Source: JAICLK01 sp963742655
Lineage (GTDB): Bacteria; Patescibacteriota; Saccharimonadia; Saccharimonadales; UBA4665
Reading direction: 5' to 3'
Assembly: GCA_963742655.1 (NCBI GenBank)
Contig: CAVUMM010000006.1
Span: 248,001-312,000 of the forward strand
DNA: 64,000 bases
Of this stretch, positions 41,735-50,026 are shown one piece after another; the first letter of the stretch is position 1, and the number at the start of each line of letters is the position of its first letter. The position numbers were made by a program, and so were the translations under genes. The notes beneath the pieces were generated by a model. That model was not told where the DNA came from. It made no database searches and saw only the letters and a list, made by a program, of their open reading frames with translations.

Positions 41735-42889
41735 CTAGGCTACTAAAGCGACGCGCCGGAACGTTCGCGCTGCCGGTTTAGGCCGGCCATCTGAGAAAAA
41801 CAAGCCAAAACTTCGCTGCGGCGACGGATACCCCGGTAAATCATATAGAGTATCGATCAACCTGTCAGTAACATTAGCTCTACGAAAATGATGAGTCAAA
41901 CTTTGCCCAACTGTCAGGGCTTGACGATGGAGGCTGACATATGAAGTATTGTAATTCCAATTTATCGGAAACGGGTTGCTGGAAGTAGATGTAGCGCCCG
42001 TGCCGTTCGTCGGCGCACCTAGCTCAGAAAGGCTTAACTCCTTGTCTCCATCTCCATGTTCGTCAAGCACATCGAAAATGGTGTTGCCGTAAAGCTCTGG
42101 CACACGAGGGCTGCCTTCGATTTGCGTGAACGCATTTGTCTCGTCAGCTTCCTCGGGGAGCAGCGGATAGCTGTACGGATGAAGCTCCATCCCGTCAAAT
42201 GTAATTAAGCCCGCATCGTATAAGGCGCGTAAAAAAACAACAGGAGACATGCTGCTGCCGTCTGACTTGCTTGCCGCAAGCCCACCGACCAGGACTGGAA
42301 TATCAGAATTTGCAGATTTTATACTTTCGTAAACGGCATCGTACAAATCTATGTATTTGCCGGGCGTGGGTCCACCGGGCTGGATATTTTCTTCGTTCCA
42401 AACGCTACACTTCAGCTTTGGAATATCGTAAATCGAGTATCTCATAACGGCGGCATTTGCAAATAAAGCCAAATCATGTGGGTCACGTGGCTGGCAGCTG
42501 TAATCGCTTCTGCATTGCCGCATTCGATCTCTCGGCGTCGTAAAGCTAATTGTCGCTAACACGCCAAATCCAAATTGTGCAGCAGCGTTCATGATTGGAT
42601 CAATCGACGACCAGTCGTAATCGGCTGTTTCGCCAACACCAGCGCGATCTCCGTCATAGTCAAAGCGGATCGTAGTGCCGCCAAGTTTTTTTACGAGTGC
42701 AAGCCTGCGAAAAAGTTCATCATCCGGCAGGCCGAAGAGACTATCACCGAACGCAATTCCGATTGAATTCGGCCGTGCACTGCTTTCATCTCCGGATAGC
42801 AACCACCCACTTGCTAGTGTGGCCGCTGCCAGGCCAGCCAAAAACGTACGCCGATCCACCCCGGATTTTAGATTTTCGTGGTATGGCAT
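41735..42889 (-). CDS. exported glycoside hydrolase-like protein with Tat-like signal
   Basis: About 384 residues from the ATG at 42889. Its N-terminus DRRTFLAGLAAATLASGWLL has a twin-arginine pattern. The fold matches the neighbouring GH protein: IGIAFGDSLFGLPDDEL aligns with the start of its barrel, WNEENIQPGG holds the acid/base Glu, and LSELGAPTNGTGA the nucleophile Glu. The tail FGLFFSDGRPKPAARTFRR is also parallel. Sequence between the motifs differs strongly, so substrates may differ. It is convergent with the first GH gene (30 bp apart) and just downstream of the QueC-like gene on the same strand. Confidence 0.78.
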   Translation of the reverse strand: MPYHENLKSGVDRRTFLAGLAAATLASGWLLSGDESSARPNSIGIAFGDSLFGLPDDELFRRLALVKKLGGTTIRFDYDGDRAGVGETADYDWSSIDPIMNAAAQFGFGVLATISFTTPRDRMRQCRSDYSCQPRDPHDLALFANAAVMRYSIYDIPKLKCSVWNEENIQPGGPTPGKYIDLYDAVYESIKSANSDIPVLVGGLAASKSDGSSMSPVVFLRALYDAGLITFDGMELHPYSYPLLPEEADETNAFTQIEGSPRVPELYGNTIFDVLDEHGDGDKELSLSELGAPTNGTGATSTSSNPFPINWNYNTSYVSLHRQALTVGQSLTHHFRRANVTDRLIDTLYDLPGYPSPQRSFGLFFSDGRPKPAARTFRRVALVA

Positions 42890-42917
42890 GAAAATAGATT
42901 TATAAATCGAGCTCCAC

Positions 42918-44144
42918 TTAGTTCGAAAAAGTTTTACCAAACAAAGCAGACAAAATAGCGAATAGGTAACCTCCGATATATGCGTGATCCATGCGCACGA
43001 CACCCGACATAAGTTTTTCGAAGTGGCCAGTTTTAGATACGGTCGTTCCTTCTATGCTGGCTGTAATGGCCTCTTGAAGATCGGGATCGGTCTTTCTCTT
43101 TTGGAGTGCTGTCAGATTTTCTCGGTGAAAAATGGGTCCGCCATGCTCCTCATCAATCGTCGGCGTATTGGCGATGAGTGCCAGATCGAGATTACGTGGA
43201 AATGTTTGAGCCTTGTCCAGAGCTCCCGCGATATACAGGTTGACCATCGTCCTTAGACATTTGTCGCATTTGCCGCAATTGTAAGCTCCGGCCGTATTTT
43301 TGTAGCAAACACGCAGGTGCTTGAGTGCAGTCGGCGAGTGTGCGATCTGCAGGACAACCTTGTCAAGCCTGGTGGCTTCACTGCCGTCATGCAAAAACGT
43401 TATAGTTTCTGTGCTCCAATTATTGTCAAGTGCCAAATTAGAGCCCCAGGGAATTTGCTCCTCAACAGAGTGAGTCGATGGTACGTAAACGCGCCCGAAC
43501 CGTTTCCGAAGTGCAAGTCCTGCAGCAGCCAGGCAGGCTCCGTGAATATAATCCCAAGTAACTATCGGTGCGAGCAATTCGTGTGAATTTATATTGCTTT
43601 CAACGACTACTAGCTCAATATTCTCTGATTGCGCTATCTTTCGAATATTATTGAGCGTTACTTTCCAAAGCCGCTCGTTGCGAGGATCAATATCAAAACT
43701 GTTGTTGACAAATATAAAGCTATCGACCCGGTGAGAAGTATTCCGGTCTTTCTTGTGCTTTAAAAAGGTATAGAACGAGTCTACTCCGCCCGAAAAGAAT
43801 GACGCAGTATGTTTTGGCTGATGAGGATCGGCGACTAACTTATCAACCCGAATCTCGATAGGTTTTAGCCCGATTTCCCACTGCAACACTTCCCGCATCG
43901 TCGCCTTCATACCATTGTACATTTTTTTTGAAATACTGCCCTGTACAATCAGATCTTCGCCACGCCTCATCGATGGTATCAAAAGGGCTGCGGCAAATGG
44001 GCTGGCATCCGAGTATAAATAATCGGCAAATTTTGCATCGACTTTGAAATAGATCGTGTCCCAGCCAATTTTTCGAATTTTACAGCGCGCGGATAATACG
44101 GCAGTTTTGTTGTCTCGGGTTAACTGGATGTCCTTTATAATCAT
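42918..44144 (-). CDS. QueC-like PP-loop ATPase, copy 1
   Basis: A 408-residue protein. Residues about 1-105 are an unrecognised beta-rich domain. Then comes a PP-loop ATP pyrophosphatase domain with SFFSGGVDSFYTFLKHK (SGGVDS, about 115-131) and a zinc site CYKNTAGAYNCGKCDKCLRTM (C-x9-C-x2-C-x2-C, about 293-310), as in 7-cyano-7-deazaguanine synthase QueC. No queuosine gene (queD, queE, queF) is nearby, and the protein is about 180 residues longer than QueC. It probably adenylates a carboxylate on another substrate, perhaps a sugar or surface-polymer precursor (inference). Confidence 0.75.
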   Translation of the reverse strand: MIIKDIQLTRDNKTAVLSARCKIRKIGWDTIYFKVDAKFADYLYSDASPFAAALLIPSMRRGEDLIVQGSISKKMYNGMKATMREVLQWEIGLKPIEIRVDKLVADPHQPKHTASFFSGGVDSFYTFLKHKKDRNTSHRVDSFIFVNNSFDIDPRNERLWKVTLNNIRKIAQSENIELVVVESNINSHELLAPIVTWDYIHGACLAAAGLALRKRFGRVYVPSTHSVEEQIPWGSNLALDNNWSTETITFLHDGSEATRLDKVVLQIAHSPTALKHLRVCYKNTAGAYNCGKCDKCLRTMVNLYIAGALDKAQTFPRNLDLALIANTPTIDEEHGGPIFHRENLTALQKRKTDPDLQEAITASIEGTTVSKTGHFEKLMSGVVRMDHAYIGGYLFAILSALFGKTFSN

Positions 44145-44360
44145 AAGTCAATCCTTTCTTGGGCTGCAAAGGTATGAACCATTACAAAATACTTTCCTGT
44201 GCCCATCCCCTATTAATCGTCACCGGTCTAGCTTCAATATGCTTGTAAGTGTCATGATAGGTTCTAAGATTTGCGTTGTCAAGCTCATGATGGTGAAGAA
44301 TATTGCTTTTATCCACCACATACAACAGTCCAGGTAAAATATAAGTCATATATCTGAGCC

Positions 44361-45584
44361 CTAGCTGAAGCTTTTCCCGAACATTCTAGATAACGTATTG
44401 TACATATGACCCCTGAAATACATGTGATCAAGGTAAATAATATTGCGTCTGAGCTTTGTCGCGTTATCGGGTTCATCCGTAAAATTGGTTATGTTAAGAC
44501 TTTTTTCTATGGCTTTTTGTAATTCTGGATTGAGGTTTTTTTTGCGCAGGGCGTCCAAGTTCTCTTTGTGATACATATCCCCATATTGATCCTCTATTGT
44601 TGGAGTGTTTGCGATTAGCTCAATATCAAGTTCACGGGGAAACGTTTCAGCTTTGTCCAAAGCGCCGGCAATATAGAGGTTTACCATGGTTCGCAAACAC
44701 TTATCGCACTTCCCGCAATTGTAGGCGGCCGATGTATTTTTATAGCAAACCCGTAAATATTTAAGCGCCAGCGGAGATTTGGCCACTTCAGAAACCACTT
44801 TGTCTAATCGCTCCCTTTCACTGCCATCGTGAATAAACTTCGTGATTCCTGTACTCCATAATTTATCAAGCGCAAGGTTAGACCCCCATGGGAACTGTTG
44901 GTCGACAGATTGCGTAGACGGAACGTAGATACGCCGCAGACCGTTGCGCAAAAACAGACCGACTGAAGCTAAGCAAGCCCCGTGAATGTAGTCCCATGGC
45001 ACAATCGGGGCTAACAACTCGTGGGTATTAATATTACTTTCAACGACTATGAGTCTAATCCCCTCATCCTTCGCAATTTTTGTAATATTTTTAAGCGTCA
45101 GATCCCAAAGTGATTTATTACGTGGATCAATATCAAAGCCATTATTTACAAAAATAAGACTATCCACGCGGCCTGTTTTGGTTTTGTCGCGTTTATGTTT
45201 TAAGTATGTATAGAATGAATCAACACCACCGGAAAAAAACGTTCCCGTTCCTTCTGGATCCTGAGTGTCCTTGGCTAAGCGGTCAGCACTGATTTTAATT
45301 GTTTTCAGCCCGATCCCCCACTGCGATACGTCGCGCATAATGCGTAGCATGCCGTCATATAACTGCTTAGAAATTGTGCCGTGAATAGTAAGATCCTCAC
45401 CCTTTTTCATGGACGGTAATAACAGGGCTGCAGCGAAAGGACTGGCATCATCAAAAACAAATGCCTTATTGCGGACGCTAGTTTTAAAATATATTTCGTC
45501 CCAGCCGAACTTTCTAATTTTGCACTTTGCAGAGAGTATTAACTCATCATTGCTTTGCTCTAGCTTGATATCTTTTATAGTCAT
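44361..45584 (-). CDS. QueC-like PP-loop ATPase, copy 2
   Basis: A 407-residue paralog of the preceding protein, similar along its whole length: FKTSVRNKAFVFDDASPFAAALLLPSMKKGEDL in the N-terminal domain, TFFSGGVDSFYTYLKHK for the PP-loop, and the same C-x9-C-x2-C-x2-C cluster followed by LRTMVNLYIAGALDKAETFPREL. Both copies keep all motif residues, so both may be active. The 216-bp gap between them holds no supported gene. Co-orientation and close relation point to tandem duplication followed by divergence. Confidence 0.75.
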   Translation of the reverse strand: MTIKDIKLEQSNDELILSAKCKIRKFGWDEIYFKTSVRNKAFVFDDASPFAAALLLPSMKKGEDLTIHGTISKQLYDGMLRIMRDVSQWGIGLKTIKISADRLAKDTQDPEGTGTFFSGGVDSFYTYLKHKRDKTKTGRVDSLIFVNNGFDIDPRNKSLWDLTLKNITKIAKDEGIRLIVVESNINTHELLAPIVPWDYIHGACLASVGLFLRNGLRRIYVPSTQSVDQQFPWGSNLALDKLWSTGITKFIHDGSERERLDKVVSEVAKSPLALKYLRVCYKNTSAAYNCGKCDKCLRTMVNLYIAGALDKAETFPRELDIELIANTPTIEDQYGDMYHKENLDALRKKNLNPELQKAIEKSLNITNFTDEPDNATKLRRNIIYLDHMYFRGHMYNTLSRMFGKSFS

Positions 45585-45754
45585 CTAGTATTCCGCCCCC
45601 TCATTCCACGCACGTATATTTCAAAATATATCTAAACATAATATCACAATAATGCTCACTCCTGTATGGTCGGTATCGCTGTAGTCATATCCGGTTACGG
45701 CGATCATCACGAGATCTTTGGCTACACAAGGTCGATTACTAGAAATAGAGGTAT

Positions 45755-47581
45755 CTAGTTTTGTTTGCGGCGGAGCGTCAAGTAGCGGTATACACCGGCT
45801 GCACTTGACAATACGATGACAAGACCGCCTAATACTAGACCAGCCAATCCTTTGTAATTATGTTTTGAATGGTCGTAGACTACAGCTACTTGCTTCGTAC
45901 CACCAAGCCCGCCTTGACTTTGGGAGTCGTTCGAATCCCCCAATACATGCGCGGTGCTGGCTATGATCGGGTTATCTTGATATGAATATGAAATGTAATA
46001 CGCAAATCCATTACCCATTGAGCTGACCACTGGTTTATTGTGGTGTTTGCCGCCGGTATGGTGGTTCGGACCGCCACTCGTTCCCCCTGGGCTCTGGCTG
46101 GATGTTGGTTGGATAGCTAAACTGCCATTCCAAGTGCCGAAAACGTTAATTATTAGGATACCAAGCCAGCCCGACAGGTTGATTTGCGATCCCAGAATGT
46201 TGACTATGTCTGCCACCGCGCTGGCATTACCTGTTGTCGCATTGCCCCCATGATGGTTGCCGGAAACGGTAGCGTCACCGGTTTTTGATGTAAGCGTAAC
46301 GTTATTATTGATGGTTGCGTTATTAACACCGAAAACCTGGGACGCAGGTACGCTGGTGTCGCCTTGTGAATCTTGTGTGATCCCACCACCTAGTGCCGCG
46401 CTTGTAGTGCCGGCCGGTGCGTTCATCAGCAGTCCATACCAGCTGCCCATTACATTTACGAACGCCAGTAGTACATTGCCGCCTACAATTCGGCTGTCTA
46501 TCAGGTTGTAGATGTTTAACTTAGTCGTGGCATTGCCGGAAGTGGCATTGCCGCCGCGGTCATTATCTATAACTGAGGCTGTCCCGCTTTCGGCAGACAA
46601 ATTGACATTGTTGTTAACCGTAACATTGTTGGCTGCGTAAAAGTCGCTAGGATTCCCGTCACCACTCTTCTCTTTTAGGAGCTGATCAATCACGCTTGCC
46701 GGCAGCAGAATATTGCCGTTAAGTGTACCGTTTATATTAATGACGCCAAGAAATGCCTGCTGATTATTAATGAGAGACTCAATTAAGTTAACTATGTCGG
46801 CTTCTGTAGTGGCATCGCCGGTTGTTGCATTGCCGCCTTGGCGGTTGTTGGACACAGTGGCATCGCCGGATGTAGCCGACAGATTCACGTTGTTATTGAT
46901 GGTTGTGTCGTTCTGGCCGCCAACATCGTTTTGGCCAGGACTATTGATTGGCATTGACAGCGCGCCGCCGAGCAGCTGGTTCGGGTTAAGCACAATGTCG
47001 CCATTGGTATCGCCTACGTTGAGCAGAAAAGTCTGCAGTCCGCCACTGAGATCGGTAGTTGACGCGATTGCGTTAAGGAGCGTCGTAATACCACTGGCGT
47101 CACCGCTAGACGCATTGCCGCCGTGATTGTTATCGCTCACCGTTGCATCGCCGGACTGCGCGTTACTGTTAACTGTATTATCTACTTCAGTGTTGTTGCC
47201 TGCGGCAGAGTCATTATCCGTAGACGGAACACTGCCGCCAGATGGGTCCGCCGGTGAGTTGTTTGTGCCTGCGCTTTGGTCTGCAGACGGAGTGTTCGTT
47301 AGGTCAGACGGATTACTCACCGAGGTCGTAGACTGCGATGAATCGACCGAGCTATCGGCCGATTGCGTGGCCGTTGACCCGTCTGCGACTGCGCCTTCCG
47401 GCGGTGCGGCCGGAGCATCCGTTACTGTAGGATCAGTTTGGCTGGCACTTGCGGACGGATCCGTTGTGTCCGATGAGCTATCGTTTAGCGCAAATGTACT
47501 TGTTGTGTGCATGGTTGCGGCAAGCAATAATCCACCAATAATTGTGCCGGCTACGAGGTGTTGCTTCTTCATAGTATTCAT
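45755..47581 (-). CDS. large surface protein with four Asn/Gly-rich repeats and C-terminal anchor
   Basis: A 608-residue exported protein. A signal peptide (HLVAGTIIGGLLLAATMHTTSTFA) is followed by a Ser/Thr/Asp/Ala-rich linker (35-125). Four repeats of about 70 residues begin near 128, 222, 315 and 419. Each has the pattern NN-x-V-x-LxSxSGDATVSxNxxGGNATxGxA, a hydrophobic stretch around IxNLI, and a second strand pair ending NxxGxWNGxL. A His/Gly linker and a membrane anchor (GLAGLVLGGLVIVLSSAAGVYRYL) with a basic tail close the protein. This suggests a beta-solenoid stalk on the cell surface, possibly an adhesin. No known family was recognised. Confidence 0.8.
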   Translation of the reverse strand: MNTMKKQHLVAGTIIGGLLLAATMHTTSTFALNDSSSDTTDPSASASQTDPTVTDAPAAPPEGAVADGSTATQSADSSVDSSQSTTSVSNPSDLTNTPSADQSAGTNNSPADPSGGSVPSTDNDSAAGNNTEVDNTVNSNAQSGDATVSDNNHGGNASSGDASGITTLLNAIASTTDLSGGLQTFLLNVGDTNGDIVLNPNQLLGGALSMPINSPGQNDVGGQNDTTINNNVNLSATSGDATVSNNRQGGNATTGDATTEADIVNLIESLINNQQAFLGVININGTLNGNILLPASVIDQLLKEKSGDGNPSDFYAANNVTVNNNVNLSAESGTASVIDNDRGGNATSGNATTKLNIYNLIDSRIVGGNVLLAFVNVMGSWYGLLMNAPAGTTSAALGGGITQDSQGDTSVPASQVFGVNNATINNNVTLTSKTGDATVSGNHHGGNATTGNASAVADIVNILGSQINLSGWLGILIINVFGTWNGSLAIQPTSSQSPGGTSGGPNHHTGGKHHNKPVVSSMGNGFAYYISYSYQDNPIIASTAHVLGDSNDSQSQGGLGGTKQVAVVYDHSKHNYKGLAGLVLGGLVIVLSSAAGVYRYLTLRRKQN

Positions 47582-47643
47582 AACAATTTGAATTAAATTT
47601 GCAGTTCTTTCTTGACGTTGTTATCCCACATTATTGTCCCTTG

Positions 47644-47681
47644 GCGGGAAGAATTGAGCGTATAGACCCAGCTCTTCCCGC
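47644..47681. terminator. inverted repeat downstream of the 203-residue repeat protein
   Basis: GCGGGAAGA (47644-47652) pairs perfectly with TCTTCCCGC (47673-47681), with a 20-nt loop. It lies 40 bp beyond the stop of the minus-strand gene at 47722. No T-tract follows, so it may be a weak terminator or an RNA-stabilising hairpin. Confidence 0.45.
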
Positions 47682-47721
47682 TACTCACGTATACCTGCTG
47701 GATAAACAGGCGTGATTTGTG

Positions 47722-48333
47722 TTAGTTGGAAACGTCAAGCGTTACGCTGGCGTCGCTCATGTTGGAGGCGCTGCCGCTTGTTGCGTTACCGCTGTTGTTA
47801 CCACCACTGGCGTTTGCTTCACCGCTTACTGCAGTCTGCGCAACGGTGTTGCTTACAGCAACATTGTTGACACTAACAGTTTTTACGTCATTGATAGTAA
47901 GGTTTCCACCGTGGTTCGAACCACCTTGCTGGTCGTAGCTTCCGGCCACAGGAGCCGCGCTGTTACTGATGGTACCATCCAACTCAAACGAAGCTTCGTT
48001 TGAGGTGTCACCAGATGTCGCGTCGCCGCTGTTACCCTGGTCTTTGTTATTGTCGTGGTGCTTGCTGTAGCCCCAGTCGTTGTTGCTCTTATTGTTATCA
48101 CTGCCTTTGGCGTTTGCGTCACCGCTAACTGCAGTCTGCGCAACGTTGTTGCTTACAGCAACATTGTTTTTGCTGATAGTCTTAATGTTAGTGATAGACT
48201 TCGAGCCATTGTTGTGGTCGTGATTACCGAAGTAGTTGCTTGGTGAAGCACCAACAATACCACCGAATCCGGCGATTAAACCTGCTGAGGCAGCAGTAGC
48301 TGCAGCAACACGAGCTATCTTAAGTTTGACCAT
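47722..48333 (-). CDS. secreted Asn/Gly-rich repeat protein
   Basis: A 203-residue protein with a signal peptide (VAAATAASAGLIAGFGGIVGAS). Two repeats of about 40 residues lie near 46-85 and 140-178: I-x-D/N-x-KT[IV]SxNNVAVSN, followed by xVAQTAVSGxANAxG. The rest is low-complexity Asn/Gly/Ser/His and SGDATSGD-like units shared with the larger neighbour. DNA of the two repeats is almost identical over about 45 bp, so the duplication is recent or homogenised. A perfect AGGAGG site precedes the ATG. There is no membrane anchor, so it may be released or assemble on the surface, perhaps on its larger neighbour. Amyloid-like self-assembly is speculation. Confidence 0.78.
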   Translation of the reverse strand: MVKLKIARVAAATAASAGLIAGFGGIVGASPSNYFGNHDHNNGSKSITNIKTISKNNVAVSNNVAQTAVSGDANAKGSDNNKSNNDWGYSKHHDNNKDQGNSGDATSGDTSNEASFELDGTISNSAAPVAGSYDQQGGSNHGGNLTINDVKTVSVNNVAVSNTVAQTAVSGEANASGGNNSGNATSGSASNMSDASVTLDVSN

Positions 48334-48471
48334 TGTTACCCTCCTTGTTATGGGTTAGTTTTATTTCCCGGGTTTGTCACCCAGCATCATTCGCCAAAAA
48401 TAAAGCACTCTTTTAAGCGGATACCGTCGAACGACAATACATGCGAAATCCAGATTGGGCGGCCTCCGATC

Positions 48472-49011
48472 TCACTGTGACTGTATGCTCACAGATGTAG
48501 ATGATTTATTGGTTGCAGACCCACCCGCTGAAGAACTTGATTGAGAATTATTTCCCCGCACACGCACACCGTCAACTGAAGTGTCGTATGGGCCGTTTTG
48601 AGGTACGGGCACCGATTGCCCGTTTACAATGACGGATGTCGAACTGGAATTGTGCGTGCTTGTTTTATCATCGGGAACAGAATGATCACTATTGTTTCCG
48701 GATTCGTCTCCGCCTGCATTGCCGATGTTATTATTGTTAGCAGGAGGCTGCGAATCTGAAGATCTGAATTTTATCTGGTCATCGTTAACCCCGCCATGGC
48801 CTACGGCCGCAAGCGCATAAGTCACTGCCGCACCGATACCTGCTATCGCAAGGGCCATCATAGCTATAATGATCGTTTGTTTTTTACCTGAAGAGGAACG
48901 GAGACGTGTTATGAGTGGTCTTATAGCTCCAGTAAATACTCTATTTGCAGCATTATTGTTGCTATCACTTCTATTTATACTGATACTGTGGACCCCGCTC
49001 ACAATATACAA
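48472..49011 (-). CDS. membrane-anchored Ser/Asn-rich surface protein
   Basis: A 179-residue frame. Its N-terminal 42 residues are cytosolic, with a basic end before one helix (IIIAMMALAIAGIGAAVTYALAA, about 47-69). The outer part is disordered and rich in Ser, Asn and Gly, with two short valine strands (TSVIVNGQSVPVPQNGPYDTSVDGVRV). The start is a TTG without clear ribosome site; GTG at 49002 is an alternative. It is the first of three same-strand surface-protein genes and may anchor or nucleate the others. Confidence 0.6.
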   Translation of the reverse strand: MYIVSGVHSISINRSDSNNNAANRVFTGAIRPLITRLRSSSGKKQTIIIAMMALAIAGIGAAVTYALAAVGHGGVNDDQIKFRSSDSQPPANNNNIGNAGGDESGNNSDHSVPDDKTSTHNSSSTSVIVNGQSVPVPQNGPYDTSVDGVRVRGNNSQSSSSAGGSATNKSSTSVSIQSQ

Positions 49012-49491
49012 ACCCCGCTTGTTTCGTTATAACATTAACTTTATACATCATAACTAAGATGTCAACACAAATATGTAGTAAAAATTATTGACATTTAACA
49101 TATACATTTTATCGTCGAACATTATCAGGGAGGATTTTTTTCTATCAATACGTTCGATCACGATCGTGGACGATTTGAGTGATTGAAAATCATATACTTC
49201 GGTCGTTTTGTAAATATTTTTAAAATGAAATACACCAACATGGTGTGATGAATGATGTAGAAAATATTAAAAACAAAGTACCGACTGGTAAGTTCGCGTT
49301 AAAAAAAGCTGTGCATAACTTTATAAGTCATATTGATTTCTAACGATATATTGTTTTTTTTGGTCTTTTGCCTAAGTCTTAAAAGTAATGCGCAGGGCGA
49401 CAATCGTCGTTCGCCCTACGTACTAAGCTTTCTTGCCAGGCCTAAAGACGCTCGCTATACTTGCACGTAATGAAAGGTCAATCAATCCGTT
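49012..49491. other. 480-bp AT-rich regulatory gap
   Basis: No supported gene. Seen here are TTGACA at about 49090 with a poor -10, a 10-bp palindrome CACGATCGTG (49159-49168), an inverted repeat ACACCA-N3-TGGTGT (49232-49246), and a hairpin CGCAGGGCGA/TCGCCCTACG (49391-49400 and 49411-49420, 10-nt loop) without a T-tract, about 70 bp before the response regulator. The gap separates divergent surface-protein and two-component genes, so both promoters should lie here. Confidence 0.45.
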
Positions 49492-49920
49492 ATGAAAAAA
49501 GTATTATTAGTTGAAGACGATCCATTGATATACCGTCTATATCAGAAGCTTTTTAAGCTCGAAGCGTTTGAGATCGAGTTGGCAGAAGACGGCCAATTAG
49601 GTCTGGCTAAACTTCAAACATTCCATCCTGACATCATCCTGATGGACATCATGATGAAAAATATGAACGGCATCGAAATGCTTACCAAAGTAAAACAAGA
49701 TCCGGCAATGGCAAGTATCCCGGTCATTGTGCTGACAAATTTATCCGATATGCGTATAGCACAGTTGGCCGTAGAAAAAGGTGCAATCCAGGCGCTCGTA
49801 AAAAGCGAAACTGAGCCGGCGCAGGTAGTGGCGTTGGTCAAGGGCGTACTTGGTATGGATGAAGCACAACCGGTCGCACAGCCAACCGATGAAGATTCAA
49901 ATAGTAATCAGCAACAATAG
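49492..49920 (+). CDS. single-domain response regulator
   Basis: A 142-residue CheY-like receiver. Acidic pocket E8, D9 and D10, phospho-acceptor D52 (IILMDIMM), switch T82 (IVLTN) and K104 (ALVKSE) are all present. An 18-residue Gln/Asn/Asp tail follows, with no DNA-binding or enzymatic output domain. It must act by binding a partner or as a phospho-relay. The histidine kinase gene follows 106 bp later and is its likely partner. Confidence 0.92.
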   Translation: MKKVLLVEDDPLIYRLYQKLFKLEAFEIELAEDGQLGLAKLQTFHPDIILMDIMMKNMNGIEMLTKVKQDPAMASIPVIVLTNLSDMRIAQLAVEKGAIQALVKSETEPAQVVALVKGVLGMDEAQPVAQPTDEDSNSNQQQ

Positions 49921-50026
49921 CGAACCGATGCCCATGTATCAATTGGTGAATAAACAGAATAAAAGTGCGGCCAGAAACTGCACGCTGACCGGTATGATAA
50001 ACAACGGATTTATACCAAAATAGTAT

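Noticed and set aside
46038..48246. Plus-strand ORFs of 60-154 residues opposite the repeat proteins
   Set aside because: Antisense frames of repetitive coding DNA. The minus strand has signal peptides, ribosome sites and anchors.
45755..48333. Possible CRISPR-like array from regularly spaced repeats
   Set aside because: The repeats are coding, in frame, and separated by coding sequence of varied length. No palindromic repeat, leader or cas gene is present.
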